7,695 bases of DNA from an uncultured Lachnospiraceae bacterium (GCA_910588755.1 CAJUQZ010000036.1:22114-29808), one strand, 5' to 3'. Shown: positions 1-6,190, counted from the stretch's first letter. Notes: generated from the sequence alone by a model not told the origin. Numbers and translations are program-made.

Positions 1-703
1 GAATTCCAATGCCGCCTGACAAATTGATAAAACGGATATTGACCCCAGTCTCATTTTGCAGCTTTACAGCCACCTCAAACAGCGTCCTTGCAAGGGTTGG
101 ATAATACGCGTTTGTGACAGTATTGCTCGCTAAAAACGCGTGAATACCAAAATTTTTAACCCCTTTCTCCTTTAAGATCCGAAAGCCCTCAAAGAGCTGC
201 TCTGTCGTGAATCCATACTTCGCATCTCCCGGGTTATCCATGATGTCCGTCGTTATCTGAAACAGTCCTCCCGGATTGTAACGGCAGGAAATTGTCTCCG
301 GCAGCTTTCCGATCGTTTTCTCCAGAAAATCAATGTGCGTGATATCATCTAGATTGATGGTTGCACCGATTTTGGCAGCGTAGGCAAACTCCTCCGCCGG
401 CGTATCATTGGAGGAGAACATGATGTCCTTTCCCTCCACGCCCATCGCGCTGCTTAGCATCAGCTCCGTGAGCGAGGAGCAGTCACAGCCGCAGCCATAC
501 TCACGCAGAATGCTGATCAGATACGGATTGGGCGTGGCCTTTACCGCAAAATACTCCTTGAAGCCCTTATTCCACGCAAATGCCTCCTTCAAAGCCTGCG
601 CATTCTCCCGAATCCCCTTCTCGTCATAAATATGGAACGGTGTGGGGTACGTCTTTACAATCTCCTCAATCTGTTTTCTGGTGACAAATGCTTTCTTACT
701 CAT
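1..703 (-). CDS. lysA: Diaminopimelate decarboxylase, 3' end cut off by the window
   Basis: This gene encodes a fold-III PLP enzyme that decarboxylates meso-diaminopimelate to L-lysine in the cytoplasm, the last step of lysine synthesis. The first 234 residues are visible, from an ATG at 703. The family is usually about 415-420 residues, so roughly the C-terminal 45% lies beyond the window. The early TPFHIYDE segment is typical. YFAVKATPNP carries the PLP-binding lysine (about residue 55). YGCGCDCSS, then a GIHAF histidine segment and a LSGGIGI glycine loop near the window edge, follow in the order seen in LysA. An AAAGGAG lies 13 nt before the ATG, a rather long spacing, and overlaps the end of the upstream regulator region. 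Only 20 bp separate the two genes, so they are probably cotranscribed. I see no lysine riboswitch ahead of the pair. A related decarboxylase such as carboxynorspermidine decarboxylase is less likely. Confidence 0.87.
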   Translation of the reverse strand, partial: MSKKAFVTRKQIEEIVKTYPTPFHIYDEKGIRENAQALKEAFAWNKGFKEYFAVKATPNPYLISILREYGCGCDCSSLTELMLSSAMGVEGKDIMFSSNDTPAEEFAYAAKIGATINLDDITHIDFLEKTIGKLPETISCRYNPGGLFQITTDIMDNPGDAKYGFTTEQLFEGFRILKEKGVKNFGIHAFLASNTVTNAYYPTLARTLFEVAVKLQNETGVNIRFINLSGGIGI

Positions 704-723
704 TCCTAATTTTTTACTCCTTT

Positions 724-1464
724 CTAAAGCTCCTTTTCTCTTTTGGTTAACTCAATTAGCCTGATCTCATTTCTAAGAGAGTCCTTAAAAACATTCACAA
801 AATTTTTCTGTCCGCAGTACAGGCAGGTATCCGTCTCGCTTCCAGTCATCTCACCTGTAAGAACATGGTTAGAATCGACAATCAGGCGCAGCTGCCTGTC
901 CTTATTGTCCGTATAGTACATCTTGCTGCCTTTGATTTCTGCTGCCAGCGGGGTTCCTGCCAGAAGCACGACCTTTTTTCCGTCCGCTGTGAGCCGCTCA
1001 AGGTGCACCCGAAACTGTTCTAGATATTCTGACGGCATGGACAGATAGACGCGGTACTCGACATGCTCGAGCATATTGTAAATCTTATCCATAATATGTC
1101 TGTGGCTTGCGATCGTGATATAGCCTTCGCAGCTGTCCTTCATCTGGGGTATCTGTGCCGCCAGCTCCTGCTTTAACACAGTTAGCCGTCGGATTCTGTT
1201 CTCGCAGAAATCCTCAACCCACACCGCCGTGTACTTGTTTGTCTCACCCTCTAGTAAATACGCTGCCCCCTCTTCCACAAGACTGGCCAGCGCGCTGTAT
1301 ACATTGGAGCGCGATATCCCGGTAAGCTTAGACACCTCATAGCCTGACAGGTCCTTGTTTCCCAACAGGCACAGATAAATATTGGCCTCCTGTCTGGTCA
1401 GGCCAAATTGTACCAGTTTTTCCGCCAAAATACCCGTTACAATATTATCCATGCATGACATCAT
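724..1464 (-). CDS. TrmB-family transcriptional regulator
   Basis: This is a 246-residue cytoplasmic DNA-binding regulator. Residues about 16-85 form a TrmB-type winged helix: LVQFGLTRQEANIYLCLL, then GYEVSKLTGISRSNVYSAL as the recognition region and a wing near LLEGETNKYTAV. A short helical linker (about 88-110) leads to a C-terminal domain (about 115-235) resembling the phospholipase-D-like effector/dimerisation domain of the family. It has LRLIVDSNHVLTGEM and a CLYC pair at residues 214-217. TrmB proteins usually sense sugars or other small metabolites, but the ligand here cannot be read from sequence. An in-frame TAA at 1471-1473 limits the start to the ATG at 1464 or 1461 (or 1452). None has a good Shine-Dalgarno of its own. 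A 9-codon ORF whose stop overlaps the first two ATGs probably delivers ribosomes. The gene lies directly upstream of lysA and diverges from the aldo/keto reductase gene, so those are its likeliest targets. Confidence 0.88.
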   Translation of the reverse strand: MMSCMDNIVTGILAEKLVQFGLTRQEANIYLCLLGNKDLSGYEVSKLTGISRSNVYSALASLVEEGAAYLLEGETNKYTAVWVEDFCENRIRRLTVLKQELAAQIPQMKDSCEGYITIASHRHIMDKIYNMLEHVEYRVYLSMPSEYLEQFRVHLERLTADGKKVVLLAGTPLAAEIKGSKMYYTDNKDRQLRLIVDSNHVLTGEMTGSETDTCLYCGQKNFVNVFKDSLRNEIRLIELTKREKEL

Positions 1465-1490
1465 CCATTCTTATCCATTTTACTGCTCAT
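1461..1490 (-). CDS. Possible 9-codon upstream ORF coupled to the TrmB gene
   Basis: ATG at 1490 opens a short ORF reading MSSKMDKNG. Its TGA (1463-1461) lies inside the ATGATG at the start of the TrmB-family regulator. An AGGA (complement of 1498-1501) sits 7 nt upstream of its ATG, whereas the regulator's own start has no convincing ribosome binding site. This arrangement is typical of translational coupling: ribosomes ending the micro-ORF restart on the overlapping ATG. Whether the peptide itself matters is unknown. A chance ORF of this length is easy to obtain, so only the overlap combined with the binding site supports it. Confidence 0.35.
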   Translation of the reverse strand: MSSKMDKNG

Positions 1491-1564
1491 TTATGGTTCC
1501 TGCACAACTTTATCAATCCCGCAGCGCAGTCCGCTGTTATATTTTAGTAGTTCTCAACAGGAAC

Positions 1565-1593
1565 ACTATACTATGTGCCGCACAAAATGTCAA
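1565..1593 (-). promoter_or_regulatory. Sigma-A promoter for TrmB-lysA
   Basis: On the minus strand the -35 is TTGACA (complement of 1588-1593), the spacer is 17 bp, and the -10 is TATAGT (complement of 1565-1570). Transcription would start near 1558 and give a leader of about 94 nt before the regulator. The spacer contains the dyad TGTGC-C-GCACA (1574-1584), next to an ACATTTTGTGC element, so a bound protein would block polymerase. Confidence 0.78.
1574..1593 (-). promoter_or_regulatory. Candidate operator A within the TrmB-lysA promoter
   Basis: The minus strand reads TTGACATTTTGTGC at 1593-1580. The same 14-mer with one change (TTGACATTTTGCGC) occurs on the plus strand at 1676-1689, by the other promoter. 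An 11-bp dyad, TGTGC-C-GCACA, covers 1574-1584. The first six bases are also the -35 box, so the specific part of the match is ATTTTGYGC. Confidence 0.45.
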
Positions 1594-1618
1594 GAAGCAT
1601 GGCAAAAAGTTTTCTATT

Positions 1619-1629
1619 ACATTTTACGC
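1619..1629 (+). promoter_or_regulatory. Candidate operator B between the divergent promoters
   Basis: ACATTTTACGC differs by one base from the ACATTTTGCGC of site C (1679-1689). It lies just upstream of the -35 of the plus-strand promoter and between the two divergent promoters. It lacks a good dyad of its own, so it is the weakest of the three sites. Confidence 0.3.
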
Positions 1630-1641
1630 GCGCCCTGACGA

Positions 1642-1670
1642 TTGACAGGGGATACACAAGAGCATATAAT
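1642..1670 (+). promoter_or_regulatory. Consensus sigma-A promoter for the aldo/keto reductase
   Basis: A perfect -35 TTGACA (1642-1647), a 17-bp spacer and a perfect -10 TATAAT (1665-1670) predict transcription from about 1677. This leaves a leader of about 107 nt before the reductase ATG. A promoter this strong normally needs repression, which fits the palindrome that begins at about +5. Confidence 0.85.
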
Positions 1671-1680
1671 AAATTTTGAC

Positions 1681-1694
1681 ATTTTGCGCAAAAT
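1681..1694 (+). promoter_or_regulatory. Candidate operator C, perfect 14-bp palindrome after the start site
   Basis: ATTTTGCGCAAAAT is identical to its reverse complement. It starts about 4 nt after the predicted transcription start of the aldo/keto reductase gene, a classic repressor position. It shares the ATTTTGYGC half with the site inside the opposite promoter. The likely binder is the adjacent TrmB-type regulator. That is an inference from position only. Confidence 0.55.
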
Positions 1695-1783
1695 ATCGTT
1701 ATTTAGCGCCTAAGCGTACCAAAGAGAAAAGATTTTCGTATTAAAAATGCAGAGAAAATAGAGCAGGAAGGAGTACATGTAAA

Positions 1784-2779
1784 ATGAAGGAATCAGTGTA
1801 CGAGAGTTTTCCAAACGCTGCAAGTAAAGAAAATGCGGTAAGACTGGGACTTGGAACCCATCTTGGTTCTTTCTCAGAGGAGGATTCCAGACAATACATA
1901 GAGGCGGCTTCATTCGCAGTAAGAAACGGCATTACCACAATAGATACAGCCATTAACTACAGGGGAATGCGCTCTGAGAAGGATGTGGGAAAGGCCATAA
2001 ACAACCTGATCTCGTCTGACGAGATACAAAGGGATGACATTGTGATCGCATCAAAGGCGGGGTTATTATTTGGCGATATCACAAGAGGGCTGAACCCATC
2101 GAGATACCTGCATGAAGTCTTAGAGCCAACAGGAATCCGACTTGATGATTTTTGTGAATATGATGGATTGTATCAGACGCTCAATCCCGATTTTTTTGAA
2201 TATGCGCTGCATATAAGTCTACAGAATCTTGGCGTCAGCACCATTGATGTTCACTATATTCACCTCCCGGAAATCACGCGCGCCCAGTTGACAGAAGCGG
2301 AATTTTACCAGAGGCTTGCCGCGCTGTTTGCATGGTATGAAGAAAAAGTAAAACAAGGTAAAATAAGATTTTACGGACTTGCATTTGAAATGCTGTGCAT
2401 GGAACCCGGCGAAGAAAAATGGTTTATTGATATTGAGAAAGTATGCCAGATCGCAGAAAAAATTAGTGGGCGGGATTCACATTTGAAATATGTCCAGCTT
2501 CCATATAATATGGATTGTCCCTATGCAGCCACAGTGCCAAACCAGCGATATGGCAAAGAAGATACGTCAGAAAGGGTTTCCCTCCTTAAGGCAGCGCGCA
2601 AGCTGGGAATGCATGTGACTGGCAGTATGCCCATGTGCAGCGGGAAGGGATTTGAACAGCACACGTTAAAAGAAATGATAACCTTTGCGTTAGACGGTGT
2701 GGATACGGTCAATATTGGTAGTAAGAATGTGAAGCACATTCAGGAAATAATTGATATCGTAAGAGCAAAAGCGCAGTAA
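1784..2779 (+). CDS. Aldo/keto reductase family oxidoreductase
   Basis: This 331-residue protein is a cytoplasmic NAD(P)H-dependent (beta/alpha)8-barrel reductase acting on aldehydes, ketones or sugar-like carbonyls. The exact substrate cannot be told. The catalytic tetrad is intact: D54 and Y59 in TIDTAINYRG, K91 in VIASKAG, and H160 in DVHYIHLPE. The GLGTHLG strand (residues about 22-28) opens the barrel. VDTVNIGSKNVKHIQEII near the C terminus matches the cofactor-binding G-S/T-x-x-x-x-x-x-E-type region. Length is normal for the family. An AAGGAG ends 10 nt before the ATG. The gene is transcribed alone, divergent from TrmB-lysA, from a consensus promoter with an operator-like palindrome. 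The following 287 bp before the convergent HAD gene show no clear gene and no hairpin with a U-run. A weak CGGCA/TGCCG stem at 2805-2824 is the best candidate for a stop signal. Confidence 0.9.
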   Translation: MKESVYESFPNAASKENAVRLGLGTHLGSFSEEDSRQYIEAASFAVRNGITTIDTAINYRGMRSEKDVGKAINNLISSDEIQRDDIVIASKAGLLFGDITRGLNPSRYLHEVLEPTGIRLDDFCEYDGLYQTLNPDFFEYALHISLQNLGVSTIDVHYIHLPEITRAQLTEAEFYQRLAALFAWYEEKVKQGKIRFYGLAFEMLCMEPGEEKWFIDIEKVCQIAEKISGRDSHLKYVQLPYNMDCPYAATVPNQRYGKEDTSERVSLLKAARKLGMHVTGSMPMCSGKGFEQHTLKEMITFALDGVDTVNIGSKNVKHIQEIIDIVRAKAQ

Positions 2780-3066
2780 GTGGATTGATCGTCAGAATCC
2801 GTCACGGCAGGACCATTTTTGCCGACCATATCCTTTGTACTACTCTATTGTTTTACATAGATGATTCAGGGTTTTATCTAAATAGGCCGTTCGACAAAAC
2901 TTGTGGTATACAGGGCGTCAGTTCGTGCTATAACACTGTCTTCAAAGGACCAACTGTTGACAATCATTCAGTTTAAATGTCATAAGAAATACCACTTTTC
3001 ACAAACTACTACCGTTATAACTCAAAAAGGGTGGATTGTCTGTATTTACTGTAAAATATTAATTTT

Positions 3067-3720
3067 TCATGGTTCGGTAATTGGGCTTTTGACCCTAGCA
3101 TCATGACATTGAACTGTGACTTTTGCTGCGTCGATTAAAACCTTCCTAAGCTCTCCCACATCCCCATAATAAACGCATCCGTCCATGCCCAGAATGCGGG
3201 CTGCCTCTATGTTGGCGGGTGTATCATCTATAAAGAAACACTCCTCCGGCTTTAAGGAGAATGTCCTGAAAAAATCAAGATACGCTGCAGGCTCCGGTTT
3301 GAGCAGTCCATGCTCGCAGGAAATCCAGATGCCCTTCATATATGCGATGGACTGAATATACTGACAAAATATCCGAAAGCGGTGCGATGTGTTGGACATC
3401 AGATATAAGTCATAACCCTTGCGGGACAGCTCCTTCACCAGCTCCTCCATCGGCGGATTGGGCGGCTGTACCATCCGGTACTCCCGCACAATCCGCGCCA
3501 CAGTATCATGCAGATGCGGTGGTATTCTTTTGCAGACAGAGGCGACAGCCTCCTCGTCCGTGATCGTTCCCCTGTCCATCTGCAGCCACTCCACCGACGC
3601 GCAGAGATGATTTTTGATCCACCTAAAATCTTCTTCATTGTCCACATATCCATAGATATACTCCCTGGCATTGTATACCGTAAGCACATTTCCCATATCA
3701 AAGACAATATTTTTAATCAT
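3067..3720 (-). CDS. HAD-superfamily hydrolase, subfamily IA (YihX-like phosphatase)
   Basis: This 217-residue soluble hydrolase probably removes phosphate from a small sugar-phosphate-like substrate. All four HAD motifs are visible. Motif I is FDMGNVL, with nucleophile D8 and glycine at the usual second-Asp position, as in YihX-type proteins. Motif II is LMSNTS (S109), motif III is GLLKPEPAAY (K141), and motif IV is FFIDDTPANIEAA (D165/D166). A helical cap domain lies between motifs I and II (about 15-85). The start chosen is the ATG at 3720, which has AAGGAGG 5 nt upstream. An open frame continues further upstream, but that stretch is antisense-like sequence overlapping the AraC gene and resembles no protein. 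The gene follows the AraC-family regulator by 50 bp on the same strand without a terminator, so the two probably form an operon. A short C-terminal tail after about residue 200 is not part of the usual fold. Confidence 0.88.
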   Translation of the reverse strand: MIKNIVFDMGNVLTVYNAREYIYGYVDNEEDFRWIKNHLCASVEWLQMDRGTITDEEAVASVCKRIPPHLHDTVARIVREYRMVQPPNPPMEELVKELSRKGYDLYLMSNTSHRFRIFCQYIQSIAYMKGIWISCEHGLLKPEPAAYLDFFRTFSLKPEECFFIDDTPANIEAARILGMDGCVYYGDVGELRKVLIDAAKVTVQCHDARVKSPITEP

Positions 3721-3770
3721 AACGCCCTCCTTATTCACTGTTTCTATGCGAAACGACACTCCTTGCTTCC

Positions 3771-4667
3771 TCACTGATTCCTGTACTCCCTGGGTGTGCA
3801 CCCCATATACCGGTGAAAATAATTCCCAAAATGACTCGGACTGCAAAAGCCTGTCATCTCCGCGATGTCCAGTATCCTCAAATCCCTGTTTTTCAACAGT
3901 ACCGTTGACTGGCGTATCCTGTACTGCATCAGAAATTCCAGGGGCGTCATATTGATCGTCCGCTGAAAGCTGCGGCACAGCTCGCTCCTGCTGATATATG
4001 CGGCCTCCGCAATCTCCTCAAGCCGCAGCTGCTGCTGATAATTTTCCTGCATATACTGGATCGCGGCCTTAACCCGCTGTTTATCACGCTCCAGGCTGGC
4101 ACTCACAGCCGGATTCCCCTCTGGTATCTGTTCAAATATCCCGAGCCACAGGTCTGATAAGAGAACTGATATTCTAAGCTGATAGGCAGGCTCCTTTTTC
4201 ATATACAGGCGCACAATCTCCTCGAGCGATGATGCTATCTTACCATGCGCAGGACTTTTGCCATCCCATTTGATACAGGGCAGATTCCCGTTGATGACCG
4301 GCACGACACATTGCTGATAGATGTCACAGCTTCTGCTCCCACCGATCAGCTCCCCGCGCCATATAAAGGAATAGAGCTTCCCCTGCGCCAGTTTGCAGGG
4401 CCTGATCTGATGCATAAGGCCCGAATTGATAAATGCAATATCCCCTTTCGCCAGATGCATTTCATTTGTCTCCACCTGACAGGTGAATTCGCCCTCGAGA
4501 ATCATTGTCAGCTGCACCTCCTCATGCCAGTGCCAGCAGATGTAGCCATTTTCAAAATCCGAAAAATCATCCAAATAGACACCAATTGGAAACCCTTCCG
4601 TCCCGTGCACCTTCGTCTCGCGCAAACTGCCGTCAACGATCGTCTGCGTCGCCCTTAACCGCTCCAT
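3771..4667 (-). CDS. AraC-family transcriptional regulator with N-terminal cupin domain
   Basis: This is a 298-residue ligand-responsive transcription factor. Residues about 40-90 form a cupin sensor (WHWHEEVQLTMILEGE, then KGDIAFINSGLMHQIRP), typical of sugar-binding AraC/RhaS-type regulators. The last 100 residues carry two helix-turn-helix units: LEEIAEAAYISRSELCRSF (about 216-234) and ILDIAEMTGFCSPSHFGNYF (about 265-284), followed by the family signature ending GCTPREYR. The start at 4667 was chosen because AAAGGAGGTG lies 9 nt before it. The frame stays open to another ATG at 4766 that would add 33 basic residues not expected in the family. The gene sits just upstream of a HAD phosphatase, which it may regulate together with itself. 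Its promoter lies about 165 bp upstream, back to back with that of the kinase gene. Confidence 0.9.
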   Translation of the reverse strand: MERLRATQTIVDGSLRETKVHGTEGFPIGVYLDDFSDFENGYICWHWHEEVQLTMILEGEFTCQVETNEMHLAKGDIAFINSGLMHQIRPCKLAQGKLYSFIWRGELIGGSRSCDIYQQCVVPVINGNLPCIKWDGKSPAHGKIASSLEEIVRLYMKKEPAYQLRISVLLSDLWLGIFEQIPEGNPAVSASLERDKQRVKAAIQYMQENYQQQLRLEEIAEAAYISRSELCRSFQRTINMTPLEFLMQYRIRQSTVLLKNRDLRILDIAEMTGFCSPSHFGNYFHRYMGCTPREYRNQ

Positions 4668-4762
4668 TTGTCCACACCTCCTTTTTAGAACGACAGTTCT
4701 CCGAACATGAAATACCTCCGGTTTGAATGGAAGTATTGCTTTTGATCCGGCCTTTTGGATCG

Positions 4763-4774
4763 TCATACGTTCAT
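4763..4774 (-). CDS. Possible 3-codon micro-ORF in the AraC leader
   Basis: On the minus strand, AGAAGGG (complement of 4782-4788) is followed after 7 nt by ATG AAC GTA TGA. The TGA overlaps an ATG at 4766 that is in frame with the AraC-family gene. This copies the layout in front of the TrmB gene. It could allow translation of a 331-residue form of the regulator, or it could be chance. Confidence 0.2.
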   Translation of the reverse strand: MNV

Positions 4775-4831
4775 CCGAGAACCCTTCTGTCCCCTAAAAT
4801 CCTTTGATTCACTGTGCTCCCCCTACATTGC

Positions 4832-4859
4832 ATTATAACAGATTCCATCTTTCTTTCAA
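4832..4859 (-). promoter_or_regulatory. Promoter for the AraC-HAD pair
   Basis: On the minus strand, TTGAAA (complement of 4854-4859), a 16-bp spacer and TGTTATAAT (-10 TATAAT, complement of 4832-4837, with an extended -10 TG) form a good promoter. The start near 4825 gives a leader of about 158 nt before the chosen AraC ATG. Confidence 0.65.
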
Positions 4860-4876
4860 GTATTGCTGACTTTGAC

Positions 4877-4925
4877 GGGCACGCCCGCCATACGAAAAAA
4901 TATGGGCGTGGCAGTTGGCATGCCC
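4877..4925. repeat. GC-rich inverted repeats between divergent promoters
   Basis: CACGCCC (4880-4886) pairs perfectly with GGGCGTG (4904-4910). The same GGGCGTG can instead pair with CATGCCC (4919-4925, one G-U). The first element also lies in GGGCACGCCC (4877-4886) and the last contains GGCATGCC (4918-4924 region). This island stands out in AT-rich surroundings. It lies upstream of both the AraC promoter and the kinase promoter, so protein-binding sites for the AraC-type regulator are more likely than an RNA structure. A TTTTT follows at 4931-4935. Confidence 0.45.
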
Positions 4926-4956
4926 TGTAATTTTTGTGGCAAACGAAAAATGAACG

Positions 4957-4965
4957 TGGTATAAT
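4957..4965 (+). promoter_or_regulatory. Extended -10 promoter for leader ORF and kinase
   Basis: TGGTATAAT combines a TG extension with a perfect -10 (TATAAT, 4960-4965). The -35 is poor (best match GTGGCA at 4936-4941, 18-bp spacer), as often seen with extended -10 promoters and with activator-dependent ones. Transcription would begin near 4972, about 50 nt before the leader ORF. Confidence 0.6.
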
Positions 4966-5022
4966 CAAGCCGATAGGTTGAACTATGCTGCAGTGTATTG
5001 TTATCGAAAGGAGGCGATTGAC

Positions 5023-5088
5023 ATGAAAACATATCAGAAGAATATGAGTCGTGATAAATCCGAAGTCTATGAGGTGAATTCATATTAA
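5023..5088 (+). CDS. 21-codon leader ORF ahead of the kinase
   Basis: A perfect AAAGGAGG (5007-5014) lies 8 nt before an ATG that opens a 21-residue ORF beginning MKTYQKN and ending YEVNSY with TAA at 5086-5088. The peptide is polar and charged, with no membrane or signal segment. It is in the same frame as the kinase gene, separated from it only by this TAA and 11 sense codons, while the kinase has its own ribosome binding site. It could be a regulatory leader peptide, a real small protein, or the detached N-terminus of an older longer protein. I do not recognise the sequence. The strength of the binding site makes translation likely. Confidence 0.55.
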   Translation: MKTYQKNMSRDKSEVYEVNSY

Positions 5089-5121
5089 TGGACAGAAGCC
5101 AGTGCTTCAGAAAGGACTTAT

Positions 5122-6099
5122 ATGCTCAAATTAAAATATTTATATGAAAACTACGACCTTGCAAAGTTTGCATTGGACAATTGGGAATATGATACAGAGA
5201 CTCTTGACGACTGTTTGCAACATTTTAGAATTTCATCAAATGCGGTCTATCCTTTCTTATGGCAGGGAAATACGCATTTTCTGCGTCTATCTCCTGCGTC
5301 TGAGAAAATAGAAAACAATCTAAAAGGTGAATTAGAATTTTTGTGCTATCTGCAAAGCAGGCGTTATCCTGCCGCAATTCCCGTTGCAGCCAATTCAGGT
5401 GAACTTGTTGTTACACTCGATTCAATTTGGGGGAAATATTATGCAAGTGTCTTTAAGGGTGCTGACGGAATTCCTATAGAAGATACCGACTGTAGCGACC
5501 ATATTGTGTATTCGTATGGAAAGGCTCTTGGACAGCTTCATATGTTATCCGCTGAATATTCCCCGAAAATCAGAAAATGGACATATCGTGATGTCCTGCA
5601 ATGGATTGGGAAAACGCTGGAAAAATACCATGCCCCAGACAAAATGTTGGTGGAGTTAGAGGAAGTCCGGCAAGCGCTGGACATGCTTCCTCAGTCAAAT
5701 GATTCTTTTGGATTGGTTCATTACGATTTTGAGCCGGATAATGTATTTTGGGATGAAACCAGGCAATGTTGCACAGCAATTGACTTTGAAGATGGCATGT
5801 ATCACTTCTTTTTGCTTGATTTGGAACAGGCTCTGGATGCATTGCTGGAAAAGATTCCGGCAGACAGGCAATTCATCGCAAAAACTACTTTCCTGCAAGG
5901 GTATCAAAGCGTAAAAATGTTAGAACCAGATTATGCCGAAAAGTTAAAACTGATGCGAAGATTCTGCAATTCATATTCTTACGCAAGACTCATCCGCTGT
6001 GTTGATGAAAAATTTCCAAATGAACCAGATTGGATGGTTCAGCTGAGAGAGAAACTGCATAGGAAAATTGTATTTTTAGAAAATAGTGTGACAGGATAA
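5122..6099 (+). CDS. Aminoglycoside phosphotransferase/SrkA-like small-molecule kinase
   Basis: This 325-residue cytoplasmic kinase belongs to the APH (phosphotransferase enzyme) superfamily, close to the SrkA/homoserine-kinase-like branch. It would transfer ATP phosphate to a small molecule or protein. The N-lobe (to about residue 110) has THFLRLSPASEK, with arginine in the strand-3 position common in APH enzymes, and a GELEFL helix. The C-lobe has the catalytic loop HYDFEPDNV (H200, D202, N207) and the metal-binding AIDFED (D221), so the active site is complete. The substrate is unknown and resistance activity cannot be claimed. AAAGGA lies 5 nt before the ATG. A 21-codon leader ORF precedes it and an intrinsic terminator follows about 95 nt downstream, so this is a self-contained unit. 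Its base composition is more AT-rich than lysA or kduD, which could reflect transfer. Confidence 0.85.
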   Translation: MLKLKYLYENYDLAKFALDNWEYDTETLDDCLQHFRISSNAVYPFLWQGNTHFLRLSPASEKIENNLKGELEFLCYLQSRRYPAAIPVAANSGELVVTLDSIWGKYYASVFKGADGIPIEDTDCSDHIVYSYGKALGQLHMLSAEYSPKIRKWTYRDVLQWIGKTLEKYHAPDKMLVELEEVRQALDMLPQSNDSFGLVHYDFEPDNVFWDETRQCCTAIDFEDGMYHFFLLDLEQALDALLEKIPADRQFIAKTTFLQGYQSVKMLEPDYAEKLKLMRRFCNSYSYARLIRCVDEKFPNEPDWMVQLREKLHRKIVFLENSVTG

Positions 6100-6190
6100 C
6101 TTTTGATTTTGTTCTCTGCATAGATATAGCAGTGCTCCATCCGGCCAGAAATCAGACTCGTGAACATCTGCTTTGCACGTTTGTGGCGTT

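Noticed and set aside
1..6. EcoRI site GAATTC at the very first base as a cloning boundary
   Set aside because: Further GAATTC sites occur inside the window (for example near 4485, 5076 and 5468), so its position alone does not show an artefact.
408..629. Plus-strand 73-residue open frame inside the left end
   Set aside because: It is antisense to lysA, which is strongly supported by PLP-enzyme motifs in the opposite direction.
1777..1782. ATGTAA start-stop mini-ORF just before the aldo/keto reductase ATG
   Set aside because: It is only 3 nt from the ribosome binding site, too close to be used, whereas the reductase ATG is correctly spaced.
2957..2985. TTGACA at 2957-2962 as a promoter in the convergent gap
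   Set aside because: No acceptable -10 occurs at 16-18 bp, and no gene follows on that strand.
3043..3058. TATTTACTGTAAAATA imperfect palindrome after the HAD stop
   Set aside because: It is AT-rich and lies between the ends of two convergent genes. It has no U-run to act as a terminator and no promoter nearby to act as an operator.
3721..3978. Extension of the HAD frame upstream to an ATG at 3978
   Set aside because: It overlaps the AraC C-terminal helix-turn-helix coding region on the same strand and looks unlike any protein. The ATG at 3720 has AAGGAGG at the right distance and starts the fold correctly.
5695..5907. Minus-strand open frames inside the kinase gene
   Set aside because: They are shadows of the kinase coding sequence, whose catalytic motifs lie in the plus frame.
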